Positions 11,303 to 23,449 of a DNA stretch of 64,000 bases are shown here, piece by piece. The stretch comes from Serilophus lunatus (lineage: Eukaryota > Chordata > Aves > Passeriformes > Eurylaimidae). The stretch is from the NCBI GenBank assembly GCA_013399895.1, contig VXBA01005476.1, positions 762,198 to 826,197 of the forward strand, given 5' to 3'. Every line of letters begins with the position of its first letter. Within the stretch, counting starts at the first letter, position 1. Below the pieces are notes generated by a model, which was not told the DNA's origin, did not search any database, and worked only from the letters and a program-made list of their open reading frames with translations. The position numbers and the translations under genes are program-made.

Positions 11303-14300
11303 CGATCCGCGCCTCCCGGCTCCGCTCCGCCCTACCCGCCCCTTTGCCCGCGGCCGCGCTCCGTACGCGCACGGGGAGGGTGCCCTCGCCCCCGCTGGGT
11401 CACTCCTGGGAAGCGGATCCGAGCCGGCGGGCGCTGTGCAGAGGGAAGGCGGCCGTGCTGTCCCTCTATCTGTTAGCAGGGTCCGGCTGGAGGAGGCGGG
11501 GTGCGAGGCGGGGTGTGCGGGGCCACGGCTCCCTCTCCTGGCCGCAGCCGTCCTGCCGGCGGGAGCCGCCTGTATCCGGGGTCCGCCCGGAACCCTTGGC
11601 ACCGGCCTGTTTGGGTGGACCGGGCTGGCGCTCACAGCCCTGCCGCTGCCGCAGCCCCTGCGCGCTCTGCGGGCCGCCTGCTCCCTAGGGAAGTAAAGTT
11701 GCACCTTCTCCCCTCTGGTGTGCTGGCATTCCCTCACCGGATTTTCCTCCCTGGGCTCATTGGGGCGAGCTGGCAACCTGGGTGCTGCGGTGCCACCTCG
11801 TCCCAAGAGAAGTGGCCCCTTTTTTTGCTGTGTCCCTGCCACACATGCAGCCCAGATGAGGCTGAAATGGTTCATGGATGATGAGTGGGCACCTGAAACA
11901 GACTGCAAGGGCAGTGTCAGTGAGGTTGTGGAGTGGAGTAAGAATCTCCAGACTTAGGCTACTACCTGCTCCTGAAGAATGTGGGCAGAGATAATAGTGC
12001 AGCCCCTAGTGCAGGAATGTCCTTGCCCTAGTATATGAGGAAATCTCAGGTTGGTCTGGAGTTTCTTCTATCCTGGCACTGAGTGGCCTGCCTTGATTGA
12101 TGCTTTTATCACCTCTTGGCAGGCTGACAGCAAAGTGATATGGCTGGACAAAAAGCCTTTAGTGCTAAGAAGACTCTTGTCTATCAAAGTGCTGCAGCAC
12201 TTCTTAGCTCTATTGGCTACAACACTTGGACCAAGTTCAGTACTTCAGTCATTATCCCCAGAAGGTAAATCCAAGAGACCATATTTCACCCCACCACATG
12301 AAGCTCCTCTGCAACAAACCTATTCTGAAGAGCAGAGTCTGGCCAGGGCATCTGACCCAACCTCTCATGGCCACTGCCAGCACTCACCTCCCCATCTTCT
12401 CTGCAAGGCTGTGTGAGGCACAACTGCACACATGACTGCTGTGAAAGGGAGTCCTTGCCATCATCAGCTCATGCCAGTTCACCAAGGTGGGCCCACCTGA
12501 AGTTCCCCACTCCCGAGGAAGAGTGGCTGCAGCCTGGCTGTGCCACAGGCTGTGAAGGAGCCGGATAGGAGGCCAATGCTGTTCCTGCAGCTCCAGCAGG
12601 AATAACTCTTCCACCTGCACTCTGTCCCTTTCCTTCACAGGGTTCTGGCACAGCAAAATTAGGCAGAAAGTTTCTTATCTCAGCAGCTTTTGTGTCCTGG
12701 TGGTTGAATGCCCTTGAAAATCTGCCTGCTTGGCTTGTGCTTAGAATCAGCTCTATTCAAGCCATCTCTAACCTAATTCTATCCAAATATTAAAGTAACT
12801 TGTTAAGGCGGAGCTCTGTGTAGACTAATTTACCCCACTCAGGACAGATAAGTCCATATTTTGCTACATGCTACCTGCACAGCTTCAGGACCTAAACTAT
12901 CTTGCTTTACATGTCTGTATACTCGGCTGCGTTACCAAATATAGGCAAAACTGGAATAACAAGGTGCATTTTTGAGCTGTACTTTCCAACATACTTACTA
13001 AGAAATAACGCTTAAAAATGTCTGTGCGAGTAGCTCAGCTGCTCTGATGATTGTTACAAGAATTAAATAATAATAATAATGATCTCTTGTTCTACGTAAT
13101 ATCTGCCATCCATAGATACAGATCTGGGATAGGACATGTCACTATTCTTGTTTGGGAGGATCCAGGCATTGTTGCAATACTGGTAATGCAGGTTAACAGT
13201 CATCGACACATACACCCTGAGAAATTCATACCATTCCAAACTCCAAACCTGCCAGTGAAAATTAGGATCTTTAGGTCAGAGTCATTAATTTTCTCTGATT
13301 TTGACAAAAAGCCAGAATTCAACTTTAGACTTCTTGGAAATGCTCATGGAATAAGATTCAAGACCAAGTTTCCAGAGACTTTTTAAAAGCTACAGCTGAT
13401 AGCAAAGCCCCAAACCACACCTGCTTATTGTGTTTTCATGGCGAAGGTTTCAAAACCATTTTGCCTATAGATTAAAAGGATCAGTAATTCCCTACTGTAA
13501 AATAACGGTAATATTGCTCACTTTGGCTCAGTGCTGTCATAAGGATATTTTTGTGCTGCTATTTTTTATCCCATCCTCTCTCCACACTTGTGCTTGCTAT
13601 TTCTGTGCAGGTTAAAATGCAACACAGTTACACCCTAGAGTGAATTATACTACAGTTGGAAGAGCAATTCAGTAAATAGAAAATATTTTTTAAGCCCAAA
13701 AAGGCAGCACTGTTACACAATTTTGGGGCGGCAAGCAAAAAGTAGCATTACTAACTGAAACCACGGGGGGGACTTAAATAGCAGAGGAATGTCTTTGTGT
13801 TTAGCCAGGACACTGGAGCTTCTGGCATTACAGCTGCTGTGAAAATATTCCACAGAACTTCAGTAACAAGTGGCCAAAGGCCTTGGTTTGCTGCTGTTCT
13901 ATTCCTGTTAGGCAATTTAGAGCTAGAAACACAGGGGGAGCCTGGATCACAGAGGCCACTTCTCTGTTGTGCCAGGAACAATGTTTTCATAAAAGGACCA
14001 TCCTCTTACTTGAAACAAGTTTGTGTTTTCTGCCTTTTACTCCTTCTGTGAGATTCTCCCAGGCTGTCAATGTTCCTCATGGTCAGGAACCTTCACGTGC
14101 ATGTTCTGGCACCAACTCCAGCTTTCATTTCACTGATTGTTTTGCTCACCACTCCTTACTAAGATATTTTTATGGAGATCTTGTCTCCTTTTCCCCCCTG
14201 AGCCATACAGGAGTGGCTTTGTAATCTCCTTTCCTAAATATCTCTCAGTTCACCTCAAACCTCTTCCCTACTTCTGTTCTGGTTTCAATTAATCTTAAAG

Positions 14301-17300
14301 TGCATATGTATAACCCAATGTAGTTAGACTATTCAATGGGAGGTGATCCCACTGATGCTTCATACAATGGCATTAAAGTCTCACTGAAATATCTCACCTG
14401 GTAATCTCAAAATTGTATTTATCTTCCTGCAAATAAGTTGTAGTAGTGACCTCTTACTTCTCCTCCATTTTTGCTTGCAGTGCAAAGCTCCCAAGCTCAA
14501 TCAGAAACTTGTTACTATACTCTTGTCAGTTCCCAATTTCCTTGTTTTTGTCCCAACTCTCACCTTGCACATAGCTTTCTGATTTGTTTGTTCTTAACCA
14601 GCATTTTTGATACTGGGAGATCAAGGTAGTTTCATAACCTCTAAAAGACATGTTCTTGATTTTTACTTTACTCACACCCACCTAACCCATTTTTCCTTCT
14701 TCCTAGTTCAGGAAACAAGCCCTAGACTACATATAATTATAGTCTGTGTAGTTATAAATGAACGTGCCTTCTGTGTTTCACACCTACGTTTTAACTGGCA
14801 TAGAGAGGAGCACGCCTGATAACCTAACATACAGGACACAGGAGAAACAGGAGAATGACAGACATTTCTGACGTAGCAGCACATGGACCTCCCATCTGCT
14901 TCAGTCAAAGGAGCTAAGGTTACCCACACATGGGTGTAAAGGCTGAATATTTTCTGCTGAGACCATTTTTCAGCAAAGAACTTGTGCCTGGCTGAACAGT
15001 CAGGCATGGCTTTCATACAGGTATGAACTGCTCGTTCACCAAAATGCACAAGGATTTGCAATTGTGTTTGTGTTTGGTGACTTTGACAAACATAGATTAT
15101 GTATTCTTTGCCATATTGACTCTGTACCCAGTGAGGCAAGTCGTGTGAACTTCTGTAAAAACCCTGCACATTTAGGAGGATTAGAAGCACAGCTTTGTTA
15201 TGAGTTCATCTATGTTTATTCCTGAGGATGTATCAAGTAGCTGTTGTCCATGTTAATGTGCTAAATATCATTAGTGTCTCTTCCTCTGTGTTACACAGTG
15301 GTAGGACTGCTAATGCAAATGATTCTTAAATGGAAATTTGACCTTACACGACTTGCATTTAAGTCCATTCAAATCTCTGTCACACATGTTTTGATACAGC
15401 CTGAGGCTGGAGATATTTCCAGTCCTATGAGTCTGTGTTTCATACAAGCTAAAGCTATTTCAAACCAGTGATGGAGAGGAATATCTTCTAATCCTCCTAA
15501 AGGCTTTGAATTTTGGCATGTATCTGACCCACAAGTACACACATGTTGGACATGGTTTGTGTTTAGGATGCCTAACCTTCTGCACAATGTATTCAAATAC
15601 AACAAACTGGTATAAATTGCCTGACCATGGAGGTTGCAGAAACACTTAAACTGGGTTGGCATTTCAGTTGGGCAAGACTAGCATCTGTCTCAGTAAGTCT
15701 TTGAAGAAAGCAACTAGCCTGGCTATTAATTAAGCTGCGTCTTACCTCACTTGCTAAGGGATGCCAGTGAGAAGTGGCGGGCTGTCAGCAGATTAATAAA
15801 GCTAGATAGGCTGAATACAGCTTTGGTCATCAAAGCACTTCTCTTCTGCTGGGTATTTCTACACAGAGTGGTCTCTGGAGATGATTTTAGACACCTGGCT
15901 TCTCTGGCTGATGGTTTGCTGACACTACTGCAAAAGGGAAAAGGCACTGAAGTAATATACTGTTTTTCATGGGTAAATGGAGACAACTAAAAGACTTAAG
16001 AACACAAGAAATGCCTTAATACATCATATTTTTATCATACCTATTTGAAAAAGCTCTCCCTATCTTGACATAAATTTAAACAGATGTTTTGATGCTTTAA
16101 TAGTTTTTCAATAGTCTTTTTATCTGAACAAAACCCAACTTTTTGGGGTAAATGTCTGATGATGAGCTGCAATTGTTGTGAAAAAAAGAGAACATCATAT
16201 ATGGTGAACAAAAAAAATTCCATTAGCACATTCAAAAATCTTATTATTATAATCAGTAACAGTTTATCTTCCCCGTGAAGATGCAAGATCATTCTGCAGA
16301 ATGGCTTTTAAAATCTTTGATTTCCATTCAGCAGTGATGAAGCAAGATTAACTTTTAGATTCTGGGTTTATCTGTGCATAAGTTAAGGTTTTCCTGAGGA
16401 AAACAATTCTTTTGTATAACTCTAAAAGGTCACACAACCAATAGAAGACTTTAGGACAACCTCAAGAAACTGCAAAAACCCTTACACAGTCCCTGGAAAG
16501 GGCAGCTGCAGATTATCAAGACCTTGATGTAGGGAGATGCTGTTGCTTGCCAAAATTGGGAATTCCTCCATAAAAGGCTGGCATATTTTAACCAGAGGGC
16601 AGAGCCCTCTGCTTCTGTTAATTAGCAGTGCTGATGGAGCTGTAGGAGTTCACACTAGTGAAGGTTTTTGGCAAACCTGATTGTTGTGGTTAGGCAGAAT
16701 ACCCATCTGCACAAAAAGCGGTTGTTGGGATCCTTGCAGCTCATTTCCCAGGTCAGTGTGTTCCCAGGCATTTGAAAGTTCCTTTCTTTTAATAGCTGCT
16801 ATCCATCTTTGTAAAAATGAACATAGCAGATGAAGCAAAATGGCCAGTTTTGCTCTAACTCCATTGACCTCACTGGATTTACATTAGAGAAGATTCTGGA
16901 GTAATAAATTTGCATTTGCACAGGTATTAGGAATGTGCTGTAGTTCCTCCCACCCCGACTGGTATTGATTTCCCAAGTGCCAGATCAGCTCAATGCAGCC
17001 CCGTGCCACTGCTCCGGACCTGCTCTGGTGTCAGGAGCAGGGGGACATGCTGACCTTCTGGCACTGTGTCAACAGCAGTAGTGCTGCTCAGATGTGGGTT
17101 GCTTCTGCTAAAGGTCCACCCAGCTCCTTCATTGTTACCTCCTGAAGTGCCAGGGAGGAAAGTTTCTGGAGCAGCCTGCTGGCAGATGTAGGAAGGGTAA
17201 AATAGCCTAACAGACTGATCAGTTTTTAAATGGAAATCCGTATGATTGTGAATGTCATCATGATTCTGTGAAAGCAAAGGGCAAGACCCAGGGATGCTCC

Positions 17301-17761
17301 TGGTAACTTCCAGTCATGGATTTCCACATCTATCTTCAAGTGAAAATCAGAAGCCCTTTGAGCTATTTTCTTCCCTGTAGCAGAAAAGGCATTGAGCCAA
17401 AATTTGCAAAGGTGCAAAAAATATTATTAGCCTCCTAGAATATAACAAGCTTGGTCAAAGGTTGTTGAAGGAATGGGTGAGCCAAAGGGATATTTCATTA
17501 ATTGCAGATGGTGTTCACAGAGTAATTGTAAAGGCCATCAGAGGAAGTATTCAATTTGTATGAAGAATGATGAAAGGATGCTGCCTGCATGCATGGCTAC
17601 AAACCTACAGCTCTCACAGCTGTGGGCACCTTGAGGAAAACACTTTGGTTAGGGCAGTTAATTACTGCTACATAATTTGACAAAAAAAGACTGAATTAAG
17701 TCAACAGAAATTGGATAGGTATATAGGCAGCCTTGAGACACAAGCCACACTTGTGGAAACC

Positions 17762-17775
17762 TTTTTTTTTTTTTT
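17762..17775 (+). repeat. (T)14 tract
   Basis: An uninterrupted homopolymer run in intergenic sequence, without a recognisable retroelement beside it. Confidence 0.9.
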
Positions 17776-20666
17776 GAAGCAGATCACCCACCTGCCTCTT
17801 CCTTATGAAATGAAAGATCTTAAAGATCACTGAAGAGGAGGGAATCAAGAGCAACACATTTGTTAGCAAGTCATAAATTTGCAGGAAGAAAGCGAGGGGA
17901 GCAGAAAAAGAATGAACCTGAATTTCACAAGGGCGAGAGGCACCCTCAAACACCAGCAGTTGCTTGGCTCCTGGCAGAGAGCCATCGACTGGGAGATGCA
18001 AAGTCGCAGAGCAGTATCTGACAATGAAGTTCACAAGTCTTTAACCAGCAATGTAAAGATGTTCTCAGCAGGCTGCAAGTGAAACAACCTCCCAGGTTTA
18101 ACACTTAGTCTTCATGATATGCTAGAGAAAACTTTTGAAGAGAGTAATTGGCCAAAAGGAAATGAACAATAAACCCTATGATGGAAGTCAATGCTCCTGG
18201 GAACTTTTAATTTTTTTTTCTCAGTTAAAATTCTCTGTGTTACTATTTCTCTGTGTATAGCATGGATGAAAGATCCTGAGTGGACCAAAGTCGTCTGCCC
18301 ATCCTTAGAAGAATGAAGTTAGAGGACATTTCAAATCAAGGTTGCTCATCCTGGTAAACATAAAATCTTCATATGATCTGAAACAAAAGGTGTCCTTTCA
18401 TATTTGAGCCACTCAACTTTTTTTAAAACCACTTAAAATACTTCAGATTTGCATTTTTTTCTCTAAGATTTGACTTCTATTTCAAGCACATTAAAATTCT
18501 CCCCTCCACCCCTTTTTAGTCAAAACTCTTCACTGAATTCTTCTTCAGTTTATAAATAGTTTTGGTCCCTCTAAACCATCATTTTTATGACTTTCATATT
18601 TCTGGGAAAAAAGGCGCTGCTATTATTAGTCATCCAGAGTCTTAAAGACATTACCCAAAGTATTGTCAAACAACTTCTGTTCCACTATTACTGGGACGAC
18701 ACTCTATTAAATGGATGTTTTTTTCTTTGACCGGTCGTTTCAGACAGGTTTCTCAACCCTCAGTTGTGCAATCAGTTAGCAAGTTATTACAAGGTTGGAA
18801 AACACCCTCAGAGGTAATTTCCAGTTTTTTCTCATGTGTTTGTGTGCTCCCAGTAGCTTTTTGACTGAGCTCAAGCCACCACATGCAGGTTCACCAAGAA
18901 TGACGCCTGTCCATAGGATGGGGAATAGGTGTGAGACCCCACCCTAATGAATAAGCAGAAAGGAACAAGTCAGGTACCTGGTGGTAGAGTATAACAAAGG
19001 AGATTTAACGTTTCAGGTACAAATGTGGGCTTATGAGGAGGAAGCTGTTTGTAAATAAGCTGTGACTCCCCATCACTTTTTAGATGTATCTGTGTGCAAT
19101 GTCTGGCTGGTGTTTCCTTTCAGCTCCAGTCTTCTGCTCTTGCCACACTTGAGATATAATTACGGCCTGTGTTACCTGTACTTAAGTCAGGATTAGAGTA
19201 TAATTTTTAGGATATCCAAGATCTAAATGAAAACTCTCCCTTGAAACGGGTGATAGAAGAAATTATAATAGAAAACAAGCATTACCTAGCAAGCCAGTTA
19301 AATAACTTAAAATCTAGACTTCCTTGTGAAATGAAATATGGGGCTACAACTCTTCCCTTCTGTTGAACACTCTTCTTTGCTGGTAAAAAGATATCTCCCT
19401 AGGCTTTTTATCCGGTGAAATTACCTAACCTATCATTTTCAGGCATGGAATTTTTCTGCTCACACATGCTGTCAGTTGTTCTGTGGGGTTATTTCTCATG
19501 CAAACCAAAATAGTTTCTGATTTAAAATGTTCCTCAACCTGACTGTTCACATGATAAATGACATAATGGAGTCGCATTCGTTAGCACCAGAAGAAAACTC
19601 CAAAATAGAAGCAGACAATTACTAAACATTTTGTAATTATCTTTTCTTTCCTGACCAGCTGAACGGTGAAGAAAGCAGTAATGTGTAGAGCTCATGATTA
19701 GAGTTGGTCATTCAGGCAAGAAAAAATATTGGATTCTAGAGTGTTTCATCAATCAGAATGTGGAGGAATCTGGCTTCAGCTGATGGGACCAATACGGTGG
19801 TGGATCTTGATTGTTTTCCCAGTGTTGACTCCCTTTTTATATTTTTAATGTGTCTCCAAAAGCACTTCATGCAGCTGTCTCTGGCCTATTTTCTTCTGTC
19901 TTGCATTAATAACTAATTCCATTGCTTTTGGTATGCCCTTGACCTTCAGCCATGTCTAACACCTTGATATAAATCTTTGGATGTGTCACACTATATATTC
20001 CATTATACATGTTTGAATACTATATGGAGGTGTTCACATGTAGGCATGTCCTCAAAAGAATTGCAAGAGTCTTTCTCAGACCCTTTTTAGTACTTCTTTG
20101 GAGCTCATTAGTCCATTATATGGCAACATAATAGTCTTATTCTGAGGCACACCATTACTTCAATTACAGAATGATCATAATTAGACTCTGCTCATTAGGA
20201 CTTCATTGCTTCATCTACATATGGGAACCTGTATAAATCTTAATTAAAAGAAGAAGAATTGCCTGTTGTTTAAACATGAGTTTAACTTTAAATATGATTC
20301 TATAAATTAAGGACAAGCTTAAGTGCTCTTTTACATACAGCAGGGTTAACACTTATTAATTACTTACCCAAACAAAATAAGCGTTCCAGATGTTCAAGGC
20401 AAAACAGCTCATAGACGTTGCATCTGTTTGTGAATGAATTCATGTGATTTGAACTCTGATTCTGGGTTTACACCTCTGCTCTGTGTATCTCGGGTCCAGT
20501 CCCCAAGAGTCATGGTTAACTCAGAAATGTTAACTGTGGGACTATTTGTTGGGGATGCAAGGAAGGCTCAGGGGAGTTCCTGCTTCATGTACTGATGAGT
20601 CCCTTCTGCTGGCTGCTAAAGCCACGTCCTGCCTTGTGGTAGAGGGGCAGAGAGTTTGGGGTTTTT

Positions 20667-20891
20667 TAGATTAAATGTTAAAAAGAAATTCTTTACTCTG
20701 AGGGTGTTGAGGCACTGGAACAGGTTGCCCAGAGAAGCTGTGGATGCCACATCTCCAGAAGCACTCAAAGCCAGACTAGATGGGACTTTGGGCAACCTGA
20801 TCTAGTGAAAGGTGTCCCTGCATATCTCAGGGGGGCTGGAACTAAATGAGTTTTACAGTCCCTTCCAACCAAAATCATTCTAGGATTCTTA
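20667..20891 (+). mobile_element. CR1 LINE 3' fragment (sense)
   Basis: A 5'-truncated copy of the end of a Chicken Repeat 1 non-LTR retrotransposon. It carries the diagnostic blocks in order: GAAATTCTTTACTCTGAGGG, GGCACTGGAACAGGTTGCCC, AGAGAAGCTGTGGATGCC, GGGCAACCTGATCTAGTG, AAAGGTGTCCCTGC, GTCCCTTCCAACC, and a terminal ATTCTAGGATTCTT. The protein region is absent and the copy cannot move by itself. CR1 is the dominant LINE of birds and is the main clue to the organism. Confidence 0.93.
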
Positions 20892-23448
20892 ATACGTCAT
20901 TCTGGTAAACATTTTGTTTGTTGAATGAAAAATCAGTTTCTTTCAATGCAAAACAAAACCTGTCACTAGGGAATATCTTGAAGGGAAGAGTCTCAAGTTT
21001 AACAATTATTTGTTCAAAATATTCAGCATGTATTTACAAAGAATGAGTCACGACTCAGCAATTGCAATGCAGGGTGAGGTTTTGTCCTTCCCAAAAGTGT
21101 TTAAGGCAGGTATTATCATTAGTTTAACTCCCAATAATCCCCAACAAGGAAGTGTTTGGCATTGTGAAGTTTTGTGGGTCTGTGGAACAGGGTCTCTAAA
21201 CAACCATGGCATAAGTCCTTGCCTGGGCTTGTTCTATATATTGAAAAAACAAACGTAGTGGATTGCTAGAGACTTACCTAAAGCGGCAGTAGGGGCATCC
21301 AGTGTAGCAGAGCTGGTGAATCCTGCAGGATTCCTGCATGCCTGCCTGCAGAGGAGGGGAGCTGCTGCAAGTACCCAGGGAGCAGCTCCCCATATTTCTC
21401 TCCTGCTGTGGCCAGGTGTTCTTGTACTTCTGAAAGTAGCCAGGAAAGTCCTTTGCATTTCAGTTATACATCCAAAGGGCATGTACTTTTGTTATTACTG
21501 CTGGTAGCATCTGTTATCTCTTCTTGGACAATTCTCTGGGAATGAGGTAAATAAAATATAGTGGTAATATAGATAAAATCAACTACTACTAGTTTCTGTA
21601 ACAAAATAAGGAACACTTCAGCCCTGCATTTAACAAAAGAGAGAAGGTTTAATATGCAAAGCAATAATTCACAAGGCGTCTGTTCTTCTCTTTCTACTAA
21701 CCCTTAAGATTAACCTAGAGAAATATGGAAGATCAGTCCTTTTCCCCTCCCATTACAGTGTCCAGGGCCTTACCTTGTGAAGTGCTACCAAGTAAAGACA
21801 GCTCTGTCTTACATTCTTTTGTAGCAAGGTGTGGATTAAAGATACAAGCAGAGCTAATAACATTCAGTAAATACCAGTGCTTTGAAACATTTAAATTCCA
21901 GAAGCAGGAAGAGCAATGATTGATTAAATCTTCAGTGTTCAAGATCAGAAATAAATTCAGGGGGATGCTGCAAAAGGCCAGGAAAAAGCAGGAAATATTG
22001 ATTGAAAGTCACTTCAAATGTTAGGGACTATCTCATCCTCCCAATGTCCAGGGAAAATATTTAATTTTTTAATAACTTTCTTTTTTAAAATCAGTCAGTA
22101 TCACTAAACTCCTCCTGGTAGACACTATTCTAATCTTCACAATTTTTATATGCTCAGCAGATTATGCAATATGAGATCAAATATTATTGCTCAAGGATTT
22201 GTGCCTTGTGGTTTAAAGATGGAGCACACTAGTGGAAATGCTGAGGCAGAAGTGGGAGTGCCTGTGTCCACTCTTCTGGTGGCATGAGCAGGAAATGACA
22301 GGGCAAGCAGAGCTGCTCACTCATGGCCCACCTGCCCAGTTGTCAGACATGTGAGCTTGCCTGGGAGGACTGGGAATTTTTTGGCCTTGAAGATGAATCA
22401 AAAAAGTGTAAAGATTTTTCTAAGCCCTCTTAAAATCAAATTTGAGGAGTTTTACTTTTTTTTTTTTTTATGAGTACTCCTCATCCCTGTTTTGTGTTAG
22501 TGCAATACACACTCAGTTTTTTAGAAGCCTCATGCAAGGGTTGAATTGCTCAGGTCTTGAGAACAGTATAATAAAATTAAAATTCATGGAATTGCAAATA
22601 TGAAAATCAATCAGCTTTTTTATTTCCTTACTTTTTGAAAATATCTCTTTTACTACCTGTTTAGGCAAAATTATTTACTATGATCCACATTAATTTCTTG
22701 GGGGTTTTCAAAAAATTATTGTCTTGTTAAGAACAGGAAAGACTCTCTATCTATGCAGTCTATTTCTGCATACAAATGGTTGTTTTTAGCTACAATTTTC
22801 TAACTCTCAAGGGAATTAATGAGTAAAGAAGAGCTCTTCACAATGCATGCATGTATGTGTATATGTCTGTATATAGATTTTATATTGCTTTTTTATTATT
22901 TATATCACAGGAGCTTGTTCAAAATATTGTTCTATCTTTTTCTTTGAAAATATTCATCTAGAAAAATTGCTGACCTGTCTATCTGCTTTGTCTCTCTCAG
23001 TGCCAGCTTATGTCCCTTTATGTGACCCCACAGTGGGTTCCGTGCAATGCCCCAGCCTGTGCCATGCCTGTGCCACAGGAGCTGAAGGGCTGATTCATTC
23101 TTGTGGTTCCCCTTACTGGTATATCTGAGAGCTGCTGTACAGTACCAGGTAAGTCCCTCGCAGTGATGGCAATGAGGAGAGGTACTCTGAGAAACGTGGG
23201 ATGCAGCGCATGGAGCAGACCCTTCTGTGTGCTGCACTGCACCATGCTGCCCTGAGGAAAGCCTCCATCACTCCCCAGTGAGCTGGGACCTGAGATTTCA
23301 GCATCCTGCTGGCAATGTCAGCCTTCTGAGGCAGAAAAGCACAGCAGGCTCTTTTGATTAAAAATAGGTCAAGATTTAATTGAAATGAAGAAACATTTTT
23401 GGTTTTGCAGAAATCTGAACCAGCATTGAGCCTTCTCCCCTCTCCCCT

Positions 23449-23449
23449 N
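23449..23449. other. Single ambiguous base (N)
   Basis: One N within a CCCCTCTCCCCT run, probably an unresolved read position. Confidence 0.98.

Larger units (their letters stand above)
10850..11700 (-). promoter_or_regulatory. IL1RAP: CpG island, probable IL1RAP promoter and exon 1
   Basis: This is the only CpG-dense block in the window: many CG dinucleotides and GGGCGGGG boxes (GC-box/Sp1 type) near 11103-11120, in an otherwise AT-leaning region. Such islands mark promoters of broadly expressed genes. In mammals IL1RAP starts next to TMEM207 and is transcribed away from it, which here means the minus strand. A strong minus-strand donor, CGGGAG|GTGAGC, ends at 10944 and could close a non-coding first exon. 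No IL1RAP protein sequence is visible, as expected if exon 1 is untranslated. The gene name is inferred from synteny alone. Confidence 0.5.

Noticed and set aside
10828..11908. Very long frames on both strands (286 and 251 codons) in the CpG island.
   Set aside because: They are Ser-, Pro-, Arg- or Lys/Glu-rich products of GC-rich and CTT-repeat sequence, span the N gap, and are open on several frames at once.
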